A model generated the notes under the pieces. That model was not told where the DNA came from and did no database searches. It worked only from the letters and a program-made list of their open reading frames with translations. Positions 20,471 to 29,759 of a stretch of 64,000 nucleotides of DNA are shown piece after piece. The position numbers and the translations under genes are program-made. Within the stretch, counting starts at the first letter, position 1; each line of letters starts with the position of its first letter. The stretch is from NCBI GenBank assembly GCA_963575745.1, contig CAUYUJ010019340.1, positions 81,647 through 145,646 on the forward strand. Direction: 5' to 3'. This DNA comes from Prorocentrum cordatum. Lineage: Eukaryota > Sar > Dinophyceae > Prorocentrales > Prorocentraceae.

Positions 20471-20935
20471 TCAACAACTCCCGACAATAAACTCTGAGAT
20501 GCAGCAAGTTCCGCCTGGGTGATTGCACAATGGAAAAGGGAGCATAAACGCCCGCTTGGCTACACCGAGCTGCCAACGATTAGAGGGGAGGCCAGGGGGG
20601 CGGGAGGAAGAAGGCAAATTAGAAGAAATAAAAATGTCAATCACCCAGCCACAAAATGTGCCTAACTCACATCTGCCACCATCAAAAGAGCCTCTCACCG
20701 CGCGTACACTATGTTGATTCGACCGAATAGAAGAAAGTGTATTGAGGTCCCACCGCACATCTGAAGTAGTCTGCCCTTCTCTGGCCACATGCGTCTCATG
20801 GTCCGCCTCAGTGTTCCCCTCCCGATAAACCCATTTCCAAATATCACGGCCCGCTTCAGGACTATAGATCTGGAACTGCTTACACACGGCGTACAATTTA
20901 TTTTGCATATCGGCGATGGTTTTACTATATATATC
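20471..20935 (-). pseudogene. LINE permuted RNase H, second part
   Basis: The frame shows YSPEAGRDIWKWVYREGNTE, ADHETHVAREG (the D134-type motif), then SFDGGRCELGTFCGWVIDIF (D10 strand). After a frameshift near 20530 the adjacent frame gives AITQAELAASQSLLSGVV (E48 helix). The order is the same as in the other copies. Confidence 0.75.
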
Positions 20936-21207
20936 TCATTCATACATCTGTTTTTACCCGTCAGCCAACGTGTTATACACTGACTATCTCCCCTCATCTC
21001 TGGAGCCAGCCACCCAGGGTTCATCCTCCAGTTGGTTTCGTCCTGGAAAAGCGCAACTAACCGTTTAGCACGACGTTCATTTTCACGTTGCAGTTCGGCC
21101 TCTGTTTTAGTCTCCTCCTCCTCCTTCCAATGGGTACCCGAAGTAGCATCTTTTATCAAGCAGAATTCCAACATCTTGGATAGATCAAGCTTCTGCAGCG
21201 TGTCCAC
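20936..21207 (-). pseudogene. LINE connector and first RNase H motif
   Basis: The frame reads KTEAELQRENERRAKRLVAL, ETNWRMNPGWLAPEMRGDS and then QCITRWLTGKNRCMNEIYIV. GDS-QCITRWL is the D70-type strand, placed before the other motifs. A frameshift near 20930 disconnects it from the rest. Confidence 0.7.
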
Positions 21208-21305
21208 TCAGAAGGTCTTCCAACCTAGCTCCGTCCAACACATACTCTGATCCCAATGAGGCCCCTGAGAGACTTCGAACGCCGTAAACCAAGGCTGGAG
21301 ACTCC

Positions 21306-21605
21306 GCCGGGAACCTCGTAGAGCTCCTTCCACGCATAGAAGTGCTCAGAGTCGAAAGAGAGAGCTTCTGGAGGCATTTCTCCAAAAAATGAACATTGAT
21401 TTTTTCATGTCGACAAGAAGTTGGTTCCCCCAAGTGTTTCGATAGTACAAGTGCGCCTACAGAGCTCATATTAAGATGCATAGGCCCTCATAGTCGTCCA
21501 CAGGTGCGAAAAATCTGGTTTCTCAAAATGAATTGTCAAATATCTGTCAAGTCTTAGCACAACCGACCAAACATTACCACATTTTCTTTTCTCACCGGGT
21601 CGACC
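21306..21605. repeat. H right half plus A-type unit
   Basis: CCGCCGGGAACCTCGTAGAG is followed by GTGCTCAGAGTCGAAAGAGA, TTTCATGTCGACAAGAAGTTGG, AAGTGTTTCGATAGTA and CTCAAAATGAATTGTC. Confidence 0.7.
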
Positions 21606-21657
21606 ACTGGCGCCGGCGGTGAACCGTCAACCTGGTCACCGCCAGGAACCTCGTAGA
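21606..21657. repeat. H element hairpin (GTGA/TCAC type)
   Basis: CCGGCGGTGA (21613-21622) and TCACCGCCAG (21636-21645) enclose ACCGTCAACCTGG. There is one mismatch at the stem base. Confidence 0.8.
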
Positions 21658-22135
21658 GCTCCTTACACTAGTCAGAGTGCTCAGAATCGTAGTTAAATGA
21701 AGATTTTCAGAAAATCTTGATTTTCGCTTTTTCGATGTTCATATTGGCTCGGTTCCGGGAAGTGAACTCTCTTTAAAATATACAAAACGGGAGAGCTCAG
21801 CTGCTGTCAGAGAGAAGTTTACATGCCAATGCTGCGTAAAAATACGCTTTCTCAAAATGAATCGTCAAAAATCTTTCAAATCTCAGCAAAACCGACCGAA
21901 AGTCATCACTTTTGTCCGTTCGCCGGGGCGACCAACTAGCTCCACCCCGCGCCGGAATTTCCCCAGCTCATCGATGCCGAAGAGCTCTACGAGGTACTAG
22001 CCATTTGGACAAGCTCTACGACGTACTAGCTCCACCCCGCGCCGAAATTCCTCTAGCTCATCGATGCCGAAGAGCCCTACGAGACACTGGAATCCGGCGG
22101 TAGACCGTCAACTCGTAGAGCTCTGTTCTTGCGCA
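21658..22135. repeat. A-type unit, two M elements and a degenerate H
   Basis: An A-type stretch leads to CCAACTAGCTCCACCCCGC at about 21930. The M unit then recurs after 22017, each copy ending in GCCGAAGAGCYCTACGAG. A collapsed H (TCCGGCGGTAGACCGTCAAC then CTCGTAGAGCTC) follows at 22090-22123. Confidence 0.6.
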
Positions 22136-23350
22136 GCGCTGCTCGGAGCAAGCGTGATAAAAAATATTGAAACATATGTTTTTTTTATTTTGCATCTTCG
22201 CTTCGTGGACCTAGCTCGAGTGCAAGACCTCTCGATGCGAAATAAACGCACCGAGTGGATACTGGATCGGTTTATGTGCGTACCAGCTCTGTAACTCTTC
22301 GAAATCTTCAGTTAAGGGAAACCGACAGCACCTGTCAAGATCACTCGAATGATATGAATAGTTTCGCGGATCTAGTTCGAGTAGCAGACCGAGTTCAGAC
22401 CTCTAGATGCAACTGACGAACGCGCCTGATGATTCTCAATCGGTTTATTTTTGTATCAGCTCTGTAGCTGTCCCAAATCTCGAGTTAAGACCGTCAACGC
22501 GTGTCAAGATGGCTCGAAACGGCCGACGATTCCCTCAAGTCTTTCGATAATAATATTGCAGCTACAGACCTCAGAATTTGACTGGCAGACGGCAGAACCC
22601 ACTGGTGGCACAAACACCGGTTCTGAAAACGAATTTTCAAATTCTAAAGTAAAAATTGAAAACCGACCCCAAATTCCACATTGTCTCTTCAGGTCGGGTC
22701 GGCCAACTAGCTCTACTCTCTCCACGCCGGAATTCCTCCAACTCACCGACTGGGATCCGGTAAACGTCAACCAGGTTTCTGCCGGAAGCCTCGTAGAGCT
22801 CTCTGCTGCGGCGGCGCTGCTCAGCACACGAAAAAAGCTTTCTCAAGCGTGGGAGAGAAAAGCTCGGAATACGTGTTTGTATTTTGCATCTTCGGTTCGT
22901 GGACCTAGCTCGAAAACAAGACCGAGTGCCTCTCGATGGAAGAAAAAGAACGCAGCAGGTGACTAGATCAGTTTATATGTGCCAGCTCTGTAGCTCTTCT
23001 AATCTTCAGTTGAGGAAACCGACAGCACCGTCAAGATCACTCGTATGATACGAATAACTTCGCGGATCTAGCTCGATTAACACCGAGTTCAGACCTCTCG
23101 ATGGAACAGACGAGCTCGTCTGATGATTTCAATCGGTTTCTGTAAGTATCAGCTCTCTAGATGTCCTACATCTTGAAATAAGTACTGAAAACCGTCAACC
23201 CGTGTCAAGATGATTCGAAACGGCTGACAGTTCCCTCAAGTCTTTCGAAGTAACATTGCAGATACGGAGTTCAGAATTTAACTGACAGCTGCGGCATACC
23301 GCACTGCAGGTGGAAAAATACGGTTCTCAAAACGGATTTTCAAAATGGTG
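22136..23350. repeat. Mixed satellite and A-type units with a degenerate H
   Basis: Satellite landmarks (GTAGCAGACCGAGTTCAGAC, CCTGATGATTC) and A-type landmarks (CAAGTCTTTCGATAATA, GGTCGGGTCGGCCAACTAGC) alternate. A mutated H lies at 22743-22800 (GATCCGGTAAACGTCAACC ... CTGCCGGAAGCCTCGTAG). No gene is visible. Confidence 0.55.
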
Positions 23351-23354
23351 CAGA

Positions 23355-23393
23355 AAGATTGAAGAAGAAGAAGAAGAAGAGGGGGGGGGGAGG

Positions 23394-23449
<56 letters not shown>
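23355..23449. repeat. GAA repeat, G run and long A run
   Basis: AAGAAGAAGAAGAAGA, then GGGGGGGGGG, then about 55 A residues with few interruptions. The tract interrupts an A-type unit. Confidence 0.95.
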
Positions 23450-23451
<2 letters not shown>

Positions 23452-23525
23452 CTCTTAAGGTCGGATCGGCCAACTAGCTCCACTCCGCGCCGGAATTCCC
23501 CCAGCTCATCGATGCCGAAAAGCCC

Positions 23526-23556
23526 CACTGGCACCGGCGATGAACCGTCAACCTGG
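23526..23556. repeat. Left half of H element, LINE-like insertion site
   Basis: ACTGGCACCGGCGATGAACC and GTCAACCTGG are followed by 3' UTR sequence. At the far side, about 24808, only CACGCGTGAGAGTGCTCAGA remains, so the right arm was deleted. Confidence 0.65.
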
Positions 23557-24805
23557 TCTTTCGCGTCTTTTGCGAGGGCCGGTTCGAGCTCCCATGGGAG
23601 CAGGCCTAAACACAAAGAACCTAAACAGCGAAGCTGTACAGGAAGACAGCGAAGCTGCAAAGATTAAAGCAGAGGTGCATCAAACAGCTAAGCTGTACAG
23701 ATATGCACAAGACTGCCAATACACGAGAAGACAAATAAAAATAAAAAGAGGGAAGCAAAGCAGTGCGAGACCATGCAGTAACCACATATAGCGATTACCG
23801 TCTCAGCACCACTGAAAATAAAAGCAGCGTAGTGTCGACTAGATCAAAGGCCTACTTTGAGGCACCACGTGACAAATCACGGAAAGTCACGTTCAAAGAG
23901 TAGAGAGTAACAAATCCACTTATGAGACGTGCCAGCGGAGAGCGGAAGGAAAGCCAGCGGGAGAGCGGGAGAAGCCCAAAGAGCCAAAGCGAACCCAGGG
24001 GCAAAACAGCGGGGAAGAGTGGGGGAGAAGCACAAAGAGAAGCATGCGCAATCACTCAATCACACAATCAATTGGGTGTCCGAACTTGGCCGCCAACTCG
24101 CGGTAGCTCATTACATTGCGACGCATCCATTCATCCTGAAATTCCAACACGTCGCACATAGCTTTCGTAACGCTTTTGGGAACGAGTCTGTGGTGCATAA
24201 AGTCTCCGATGTCCGTCGACAGATGGGTCAAATTGGCTATCGGACCAAGTCTCGCGCGATCCCAAAGAAGCGACTCAAGCAACACAGCCTTTTCCTCGGC
24301 ACCCGAGGCCATAAGGCGATACAGCGTGGCAGCCGTGAAAGAGTGAACGAGCTTTACCCAGCCAGACTTGCGGAAACAGTATTTCCTGATCCTTAAATTG
24401 CACGCCAACTGATACAAGTAATCTGCATGGTCCCGTTTCTCCTCGTCCTCCGTCACTGCTGAACTCACAACTGCATTAGATAAACTCCCAGTCGTGGAAC
24501 TCCCAGGGTGTGAAGCCATAGAATCTTTATGATGAGAATAATGCAACTGCTCATTCCGCAACTCCTCATTCTGCAACTCCTCACCCTGCAACTCCTCATC
24601 ACGCAACTCCTCTTTCAGAACACCTGGATCAACAGAAACAGCAACCACTTCCGAGTTTTTGTTGTTGTTAGTTACTGAAGAGCTCCAGCCAACCGCAGAA
24701 TCAGGCTGAACATGCTCGTCCTCATCGTCCATCACCGTCTTAAGACTTTCCTGCCAATCCTCATTCAGAACCGCAGGGTCAATAGAGACAGAAACCAGTA
24801 TCGAC
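23557..24805 (-). mobile_element. Non-autonomous LINE-tailed element carrying an unknown ORF
   Basis: The 3' region shares AGCAGGCC, the CAGCGAAGCTG repeats, GCAGTAACCACA, and AGCGGAAGGAAAGCCAGCGG with the 16.1 kb element. No APE, RT or RNase H motif is visible in any frame. In their place is a long minus-strand open frame (24052-24855). It sits in an H loop in the same orientation as the autonomous LINEs. Confidence 0.6.
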
Positions 24806-24855
24806 TGCCACGCGTGAGAGTGCTCAGAGTCGAAGAAAAGAGCTTCTCGAGGCAT
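24052..24855 (-). CDS. Hypothetical protein of a LINE-tailed element
   Basis: 267 codons are open on the minus strand. The first 15 or so lie in flanking A-type sequence, so the original start is lost or the element is 5'-truncated near 24805. The N-terminal half is acidic and low complexity, with repeated DPxVLxE units (SIDPAVLNEDW and SVDPGVLKEEL) and an EELRDEELQGEELQ run. The C-terminal 130 residues look globular (YLYQLACNLRIRKYCFRKSG; WVKLVHSFTAATLYRLMASG; YRELAAKFGHPIDCVIE). I do not recognise the family. It could be a captured host segment or a divergent element protein. Coding status is plausible but unproven. Confidence 0.45.
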   Translation of the reverse strand: MPREALFFDSEHSHAWQSILVSVSIDPAVLNEDWQESLKTVMDDEDEHVQPDSAVGWSSSVTNNNKNSEVVAVSVDPGVLKEELRDEELQGEELQNEELRNEQLHYSHHKDSMASHPGSSTTGSLSNAVVSSAVTEDEEKRDHADYLYQLACNLRIRKYCFRKSGWVKLVHSFTAATLYRLMASGAEEKAVLLESLLWDRARLGPIANLTHLSTDIGDFMHHRLVPKSVTKAMCDVLEFQDEWMRRNVMSYRELAAKFGHPIDCVIE

Positions 24856-25122
24856 TTCCCGAAAAAATGAACATCCATTTTTTTAGTGTCGACATAAAGT
24901 TGGTTCCCCCAAGTGTTTTGATAGTTAAAGTGCGCCTACAAGGCTCATATTAAGACGCAGCGGCCCTCAAAGTCGTCTACAGGTGCGAAAAATCTGCTCT
25001 CAAAATGAATTGTGAAATATCTTTCAAATCGTAGCAAAACCGACCCAAACTTAACACATCTTCTTTTCTGGCCGGGTCGACCAACAGCTCCATCCCGCGC
25101 CGGAATTCCTCTAGCTCATCGA
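24806..25122. repeat. A-type unit
   Basis: GTGTCGACATAAAGTTGG, AAGTGTTTTGATAGTTAAAG, CTCAAAATGAATTGTG and GCCGGGTCGACCAACAGCTCC occur in the usual order. The minus strand reads ELEEFRRGMELL across its right end. Confidence 0.65.
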
Positions 25123-25171
25123 CTGGCGCCGACGGTGAACCGTCAACCTGGTCACCGCTGGAAGCCTCGTA
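25123..25171. repeat. H element hairpin
   Basis: CCGACGGTGA (25129-25138) and TCACCGCTGG (25152-25161) enclose ACCGTCAACCTGG. It entered an M element at TCATCGA, a different position from most copies, showing that H is mobile. Confidence 0.7.
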
Positions 25172-25410
25172 GAGCTCCTTGCACGCGTAAGAGTGCTCAG
25201 ATGTAAAGCAGACAGCTTCTCGGAGCACTCCTAGAAAAACACAAAATGTCCATTTTTCGGTGTCGACATGATGTCGGTTCCTCCAAATGTTTGGATATTA
25301 AAACTCTCTCCTGAGAGCTGAGCTGCTCGCAGAAGGGAGTTTGGATGCTGATGCTCGGAGTAAAAATCTCCATTCTCAAAATGAATTGTCAAATATATTC
25401 AAAAATTGGC
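25172..25410. repeat. A-type unit
   Basis: CACGCGTAAGAGTGCTCAGA, GTGTCGACATGATGTCGG, GAGAGCTGAGCTGCTC and CTCAAAATGAATTGTCAAAT. Confidence 0.6.
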
Positions 25411-25525
25411 AACTGGGCGCCGGCGGTAAACCGTCAACCTGGTTTTTGAGTTTGAGTCAGGGCGCGGACAACTGTGACAGCTGAGCCCTAAGACTCCCAA
25501 ACGGAGCACAGGGACCTCGTAGAGC
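25411..25525. repeat. H element with a 68-bp LINE-tail insertion
   Basis: The left arm CCGGCGGTAA and CCGTCAACCTGG are followed at 25443 by TTTTTGAGTTTGAGTCAGGG, the same 3' end as the 949-1339 insert. H resumes at about 25511 with GGGACCTCGTAGAGCTC. Confidence 0.7.
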
Positions 25526-25940
25526 TCTTTTCTGGTCCAGCTCCTCGGAACACGTGAAGCAAGCAGCCAAAAAACTCTAAAAAATCAATCGCAAACACAT
25601 AGTTTTGCGGACTTAGCTCGAGAAGCAGACTCTGTTCAGGAGCTCTAGATGCTTCAGCCAAGCCCCCTTGATGATTATGTATCCGTTTCTGTGCGTATGA
25701 GCTCTGTAGCTGTGCTACAGCTAGAGTTAAGTGCAGAATACCGACAGCGCCTCTAATGAACTTGAGAAATACTTTTTCGGTTTTCATCCAAAGTCGGTTC
25801 CGCCAAGTGTTTCGATAGTAACTGCACCTACGGACCTGAGAATTTGACTGGCACACGCGGCATAACCCACTACAGGTGCGAAAAATCTGGTTTCTCAAAA
25901 TAAATGGTCAAATATCTGTCAAATCTTCGCAAAACCGACC
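25526..25940. repeat. Mixed satellite and A-type sequence
   Basis: Satellite marks (CGGACTTAGCTCGAGAAGCAG) pass into A-type marks (AAGTGTTTCGATAGTAACTGC, GGTTTCTCAAAATAAATGG). No gene. Confidence 0.55.
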
Positions 25941-25990
25941 ACTGAGCACCGGCGGTAAACCGTCCATCTTTCTTACCGCCGGGGGACTCG
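25941..25990. repeat. H element hairpin, perfect 10-bp stem
   Basis: CCGGCGGTAA (25949-25958) and TTACCGCCGG (25973-25982) enclose ACCGTCCATCTTTC. Confidence 0.8.
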
Positions 25991-26490
25991 TAGAGCTGAC
26001 CATATATTATGTCCAAAAAATAGCAGAGAACGAATAGTTCAGCCCGAGCTGATAGAAGATTGATCTCAGGCGTCTAGTTATATTCCATTGCTGTGCTGAA
26101 CAGTTCTGTAGCTCATCTGCAGCGTGTAGAAAATACCATTAGGGAGAAAGTAGCAGAGTACGAATCCGTGTTTGGCGTCGGCGTTCACGACAGACCCTAA
26201 CCAAGCGTCTAGATGCTTAACGCCTCACGATTTCCTTCTGATTTTCCGGCCGCTCGAGTTCAGTGAAGAAATTCACCACCACTTGGGCAAAAAATACGGT
26301 CGAATACGAATAAGTTTGTGAAACTAGCTCGAATAGCAGACCGAGTTCGGACCTCTCGATGCAACGGACAAACTCTGCTGATGCTACTGGATTGGTTTCT
26401 GTGCGCATCAGCTCTGTAGCTCTCCTACATCTTACAGCCCGCGTTGTGTGCGAAAACCGACAGCACTTCTCAAGATGACTCGAATAATAC
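25991..26490. repeat. Satellite units
   Basis: GAGAACGAATAGTTCAGCCC, GTCTAGTTATATTCC and CTCATCTGCAGCG are followed by two further diverged units. Confidence 0.6.
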
Positions 26491-26655
26491 CTCGTAGAGC
26501 TCTTCGGCATCGATGACCGACGTTAAGAGACAATATGGTGACCTGGGATCGGTTGTCCTAAGATTTGAAAGATATTTGGCAATTCATTTTCAGAAAGCAA
26601 ATTTTTAGGCCTAGCATTCGCATATGACTTTTCTTCCGAGAGCAGCTCAGCTCTC
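26491..26655. repeat. A-type unit in inverted orientation
   Basis: CCTCGTAGAGCTCTTCGGCA, GGTTGTCCTAAGATTTGAAA, GATATTTGGCAATTCATTTT read as the reverse complement of the A-type unit and M end. It abuts the first telomere-like tract. Confidence 0.65.
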
Positions 26656-26662
26656 TAGAGCT

Positions 26663-26687
26663 AGGGTTTAGGGTTTAGGGTTTAGGG
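26663..26687. repeat. Telomere-like TTTAGGG tract
   Basis: About 3.5 copies of TTTAGGG mark the left edge of the subtelomere-like island. A second short tract lies at 26855-26868. Confidence 0.95.
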
Positions 26688-26716
26688 CTTCTCGGGCGCG
26701 CAGCGGCCGACAGTCC

Positions 26717-26797
26717 AGGCAAGGCTGCCCCCCCTTCGGCAAGCTTGATTGGGGGGGCGTTTAGCCGACCCGATCAAGCTTGGCGAAAGGGGCAGGA
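26717..26797. repeat. Long imperfect inverted repeat beside telomere-like tract
   Basis: TGCCCCCCCTTCGGCAAGCT with TTGATTGGG pairs with CCCGATCAAGCTTGGCGAAA and GGGGCA, giving arms of about 25 bp. Confidence 0.75.
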
Positions 26798-26894
26798 GGT
26801 GCAACATCTCCCCACCCCCGGCCGCATGGCCGGCAACCTCCCAAACTACAGCCTTTTAGGGTTTAGGGCCGCTGGCCCCTTTATTCCCAAATGC

Positions 26895-26953
26895 GTTCCA
26901 AGCGCCCCCAGGCGCTCCTTGGCGCTCCCAGGCGCCCCCAGGCGCTCCCAGGC

Positions 26954-26989
<36 letters not shown>

Positions 26990-27240
26990 CTCGGCCTCCC
27001 AGGGCTCCCAGGCGCTCCCGGCGCGCTCCGAAGCGCTCCCAAGCGCTCCCAGGCGCTCCCCAGCGCTCCCAGGCGCTCCCAAGCGGTCCCAGTCCCAGGC
27101 GCTCCCAGGCGCTCTCGGCGCGTTCCCAAGCGCGTCCAGGCGCTCCCAGGCGCTCCCAAGCGCGCCCAGGCGCTCCCGGCACGCTCCCAAGCGCTCCCAG
27201 GCGCTCCCAGGCGCTCCCAAGCGCTCCCAGACGCTCCCAA

Positions 27241-27286
<46 letters not shown>

Positions 27287-27335
27287 CCAAGCGCTCCTAG
27301 GCGCTCCCAGGCGCTCCCAGGCGCTCCCGGCGCTT
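26895..27335. repeat. 10-bp minisatellite (GGCGCTCCCA)
   Basis: About 43 copies with single-base variants (AGGCGCTCCC, AAGCGCTCCC, GGCGCGCTCC). All frames stay open because the motif has no stop codon. The long open frames here are not genes. Confidence 0.95.
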
Positions 27336-27469
27336 ACAAGCGAAAGGTCTTTGGGTTTAGGGTGTTATATTCGTTGAGGATCAGGAGAGGTTTGTCATTG
27401 AAGCGCGAATCCCCAAAAGAGGGGGAGGGCAGCAGCAAAAGCTGCCAAGGCGACCGACTCGGGCTACAT

Positions 27470-27558
27470 GCTCAAGCATCTCAGAGATGCCCTGTCTCTC
27501 GTAGACGGCGACGGTGATGCGCGGTGGGGTGGGCAGAAGCACAACGAGGTGCTTGGGA
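27470..27558. repeat. Duplicated block linking minisatellite and telomere tract
   Basis: AAGCATCTCAGAGATGCCCT, CTCGTAGACGGCGACGGTGA and CACAACGAGGTGCTTGGGAA recur almost unchanged at 48610-48700. Confidence 0.85.
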
Positions 27559-27608
27559 ATTTAGGGTTTGGGGTTTAGGGTTTAGGGTTTAGGGTTTAGG
27601 GTTTAGGG
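27559..27608. repeat. Telomere-like TTTAGGG tract, about 7 copies
   Basis: TTTAGGG repeats with one TTTGGGG variant. Confidence 0.97.
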
Positions 27609-27721
27609 TCTAACAGGGCAAGGCCAAGAATACCTACCCGCATAGGCACCACCCTGCGGCGGCTATCAATCCCCCCCGCATCTCCACCCCCACATAAAGA
27701 TCATCTCTTCTCTCATGTTAT
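27607..27721. repeat. Block T, copy 1 of 3
   Basis: GGTCTAACAGGGCAAGGCCA, GAATACCTACCCGCATAGGC and CACATAAAGATCATCTCT. Other copies are at 28797-28916 and 29871-29975, each directly after TTTAGGG-like sequence. Confidence 0.9.
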
Positions 27722-28107
27722 ACCCTAGCGGGCGGGTCGGGCGGGCGGGGCCCCAACGAGCGGGTCGGGCGGGCGGGGCCCTAACGGACGGGTCGGGTCG
27801 GGTCGGGCGGGCGGGCCCTAACGGGCGGGTCGGGTCGGGTCGGGCGGACCCTAGCGGGCGGGCCGGGTCGGGCGGGCGGGACATTAAAGTATGGTGCGTG
27901 TGCACTTGACACGCGTGAACCCTGACGGGCGGGTCGGGTCGGGTCGGGCGGGCGGACCCTAACGGGCGGGTCGGGTCGGGTCGGGCGGACCCTAACGGGC
28001 GGGTCGGGTCGGGCGGGCGGGACATTAAAGTATGGTGCGTGTGCACTTGACACGCGTGAACCCTAACAAGCGGGTCGGTTCGGGTCGGGCGGACTCTAGG
28101 GTTCGCC
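27722..28107. repeat. GGGCGGGTCGGG repeat array, G-rich
   Basis: Runs of GGGCGGGTCGGGTCGGG alternate with CGGACCCTAAC and with a spacer (GACATTAAAGTATGGTGCG, GTGCACTTGACACGCGTGAA). The dense G3 runs would favour G-quadruplexes on the plus strand. The proline/arginine-rich open frames opposite are an effect of composition. Confidence 0.9.
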
Positions 28108-28235
28108 CGACCTCAACGTGCTTTGCTATGCAACGCCTCTCGTATGCTATGCCAGCATGACATAGATTAGCACAAAGGCGAGTTCCACAACATCTGGATA
28201 ACCGCAGCCTCTAGCGCGGCTGTCGCATAACACCA
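28108..28235. other. Short stretch with no recognised feature
   Basis: GTTCGCCCGACCTCAACGTG to GTCGCATAACACCAG. I see neither a repeat partner nor a gene. Confidence 0.4.
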
Positions 28236-28760
28236 GTGCTGAAAAAAACATCGAAATTTCCAAAGGAGTTGGCCATGATCGCGCGGCCGCCGCGCGCTTG
28301 TGCACTTTGTCGTTTTTTTTTTTTTTGCAACGGAATATTACCATGCACACATCTTGTCAGAGCAGAATCTTCAGTTTATGGTATTTTTTACACTATAAAA
28401 CTCCGGTACGCATACGGGGCCGCCGCGCGCGTGTGCACTTTGTCGTATTTTTTACAATGGAATATGAGCATGGACACATCTTGCAAGAGCAGGATGTTAA
28501 GGTTATAATATTTTTTACAATATAAAATCCCGGGTTACATGCGGGGTCGCGAACCACGGCCGGGCACTTTGTATTGAAAAAAATACGGTTTTCCGATCGC
28601 ATGATCAGGATATGAAATTTTTTGCAATGGAAAGGCTCCGGTTGCGACCACGGCCGGGCAGAATATCTTGTAAAAAATAAGGTTTTCTGATCGCATGATC
28701 AGGAAATAATATGTTTTGCAAGGGATGGAGGCCGACTTGCATAGCGACCGGTCTGGAAGG
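28236..28760. repeat. Diverged tandem repeat, period about 95-135 bp
   Basis: GCGCGCTTGTGCACTTTGTCG (28295), GCGCGCGTGTGCACTTTGTCG (28425), ACCACGGCCGGGCACTTTGT and ACCACGGCCGGGCAGAATAT mark successive units. TTTTTTGCAATGGAATAT-like and GATCGCATGATCAGG elements lie between them. Confidence 0.75.
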
Positions 28761-28796
28761 GATTAGGGTTTAATAATTATAAGGATTAGAAATTTA

Positions 28797-28916
28797 GGGT
28801 CTAACAGGGCAAGGCCAAGAATACCTACCCGCATAGGCACCCACCTGCGGCGGCTATCAATCCCCCCCGCATCTCCATCCCCACATAAAGATCATCTCTC
28901 CTCTCATGTTATACCC
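28797..28916. repeat. Block T, copy 2 of 3
   Basis: It is nearly identical to 27607-27721 and again leads into a GGGCGGGTCGGG array. Confidence 0.9.
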
Positions 28917-29334
28917 TAGCGGGCGGGTCGGGCGGGCGAAACCCTAACGGGCGGGTCGGGCGGGCGGGGCCCTAACGGGCGGTCGGGTCGGGTCGGGCGG
29001 GCGGACCCTAACGGGCGGGTCGGGTCGGGTCGGGCGGACCCTAGCGGGCGGGTCGGGTCGGGCGGGCGGGACATTAAAGTATGGTGCGCGTGCACTTGAC
29101 ACGCGTGAACCCTGACGGGCGGGTCGGGTCGGGTCGGGCGGGCGGACCCTAACGGGCGGGTCGGGGGTCGGGCGGACCCTAGCGGGCGGGTCGGGTCGGG
29201 CGGGCGGGACATTAAAGTATGGTGCGCGTGCACTTGACACGCGTGAACCCTGACGGGCGGGTCGGGTCGGGTCGGGCGGGCGGGCCCTAACGGGCGGGTC
29301 GGGTCGGGTCGGGCGGACCCTAACGGGCGGGTCA
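28917..29334. repeat. GGGCGGGTCGGG repeat array, second copy
   Basis: It has the same alternation and the same GACATTAAAGTATGGTGCG spacer as 27722-28107. Confidence 0.9.
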
Positions 29335-29695
29335 CATAGCGGGTCGTAGAGATCCCCATAGCAGGCTCGATCCAGGAGTGCGCCTGGGAGCACGCATGAT
29401 CAGGAAATAATATGTTTTGCATGGGATTGTGGGTGGTTTACATAGCGGGTCGTAAAGATCCCCATAGCAGGCTCGATCCAGGAGTGCGCCTGGGAGCACG
29501 CATGATCAGGAAATAATATGTTTTGCATAGGATTGTGGGTGGTTTACATAGCGGGTCGCAAAGATCCCCGCAGCAGGCTCGATCCAGGAGTGCGCCTGGG
29601 AGCACGCATGATCAGTTTATAATATGTTGTGCATAGGATTGTGCGTGGTTTACATAGGGGGTCGTAAAGATCCACCCAGCAGGCTCGACCTCAGA
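29333..29695. repeat. 106-bp tandem repeat, about 3.4 copies
   Basis: CACATAGCGGGTCGTAGAGA, CCCCATAGCAGGCTCGATCC and AGGAGTGCGCCTGGGAGCAC recur at about 29333, 29439, 29545 and 29652. Confidence 0.9.
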
Positions 29696-29759
29696 AGTTG
29701 ACAAGACATAAGGACGCATGGGGAGGTCCGGTTTCAAGTTTTAGAATCATAAGGATTAG

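Larger units (their letters stand above)
20301..21305 (-). mobile_element. 5'-truncated LINE, 1.0 kb
   Basis: It contains the 3' UTR with three CAGCGAAGCTG-type repeats, then RNase H pieces in two or more frames on the minus strand, and ends in the charged connector. It is flanked by H halves. A sibling of the 16.1 kb copy by UTR identity. Confidence 0.75.

Noticed and set aside
23557-23610. A tRNA-like B box (GGTTCGAGCTCC) in LINE 3' UTRs
   Set aside because: No A box, cloverleaf or acceptor stem around it, and it lies in the UTR on the opposite strand to the LINE; similarity to a B box is probably chance.
26745-27517. Pro/Arg/Ser or Gly/Ala/Trp repeat proteins
   Set aside because: They arise from the 10-bp GGCGCTCCCA array in several frames on both strands.
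27666-29422. Pro/Arg/Asp-rich open frames (RPPDPTRP repeats)
   Set aside because: They follow from the GGGTCGGG arrays; composition and repeat period explain them.
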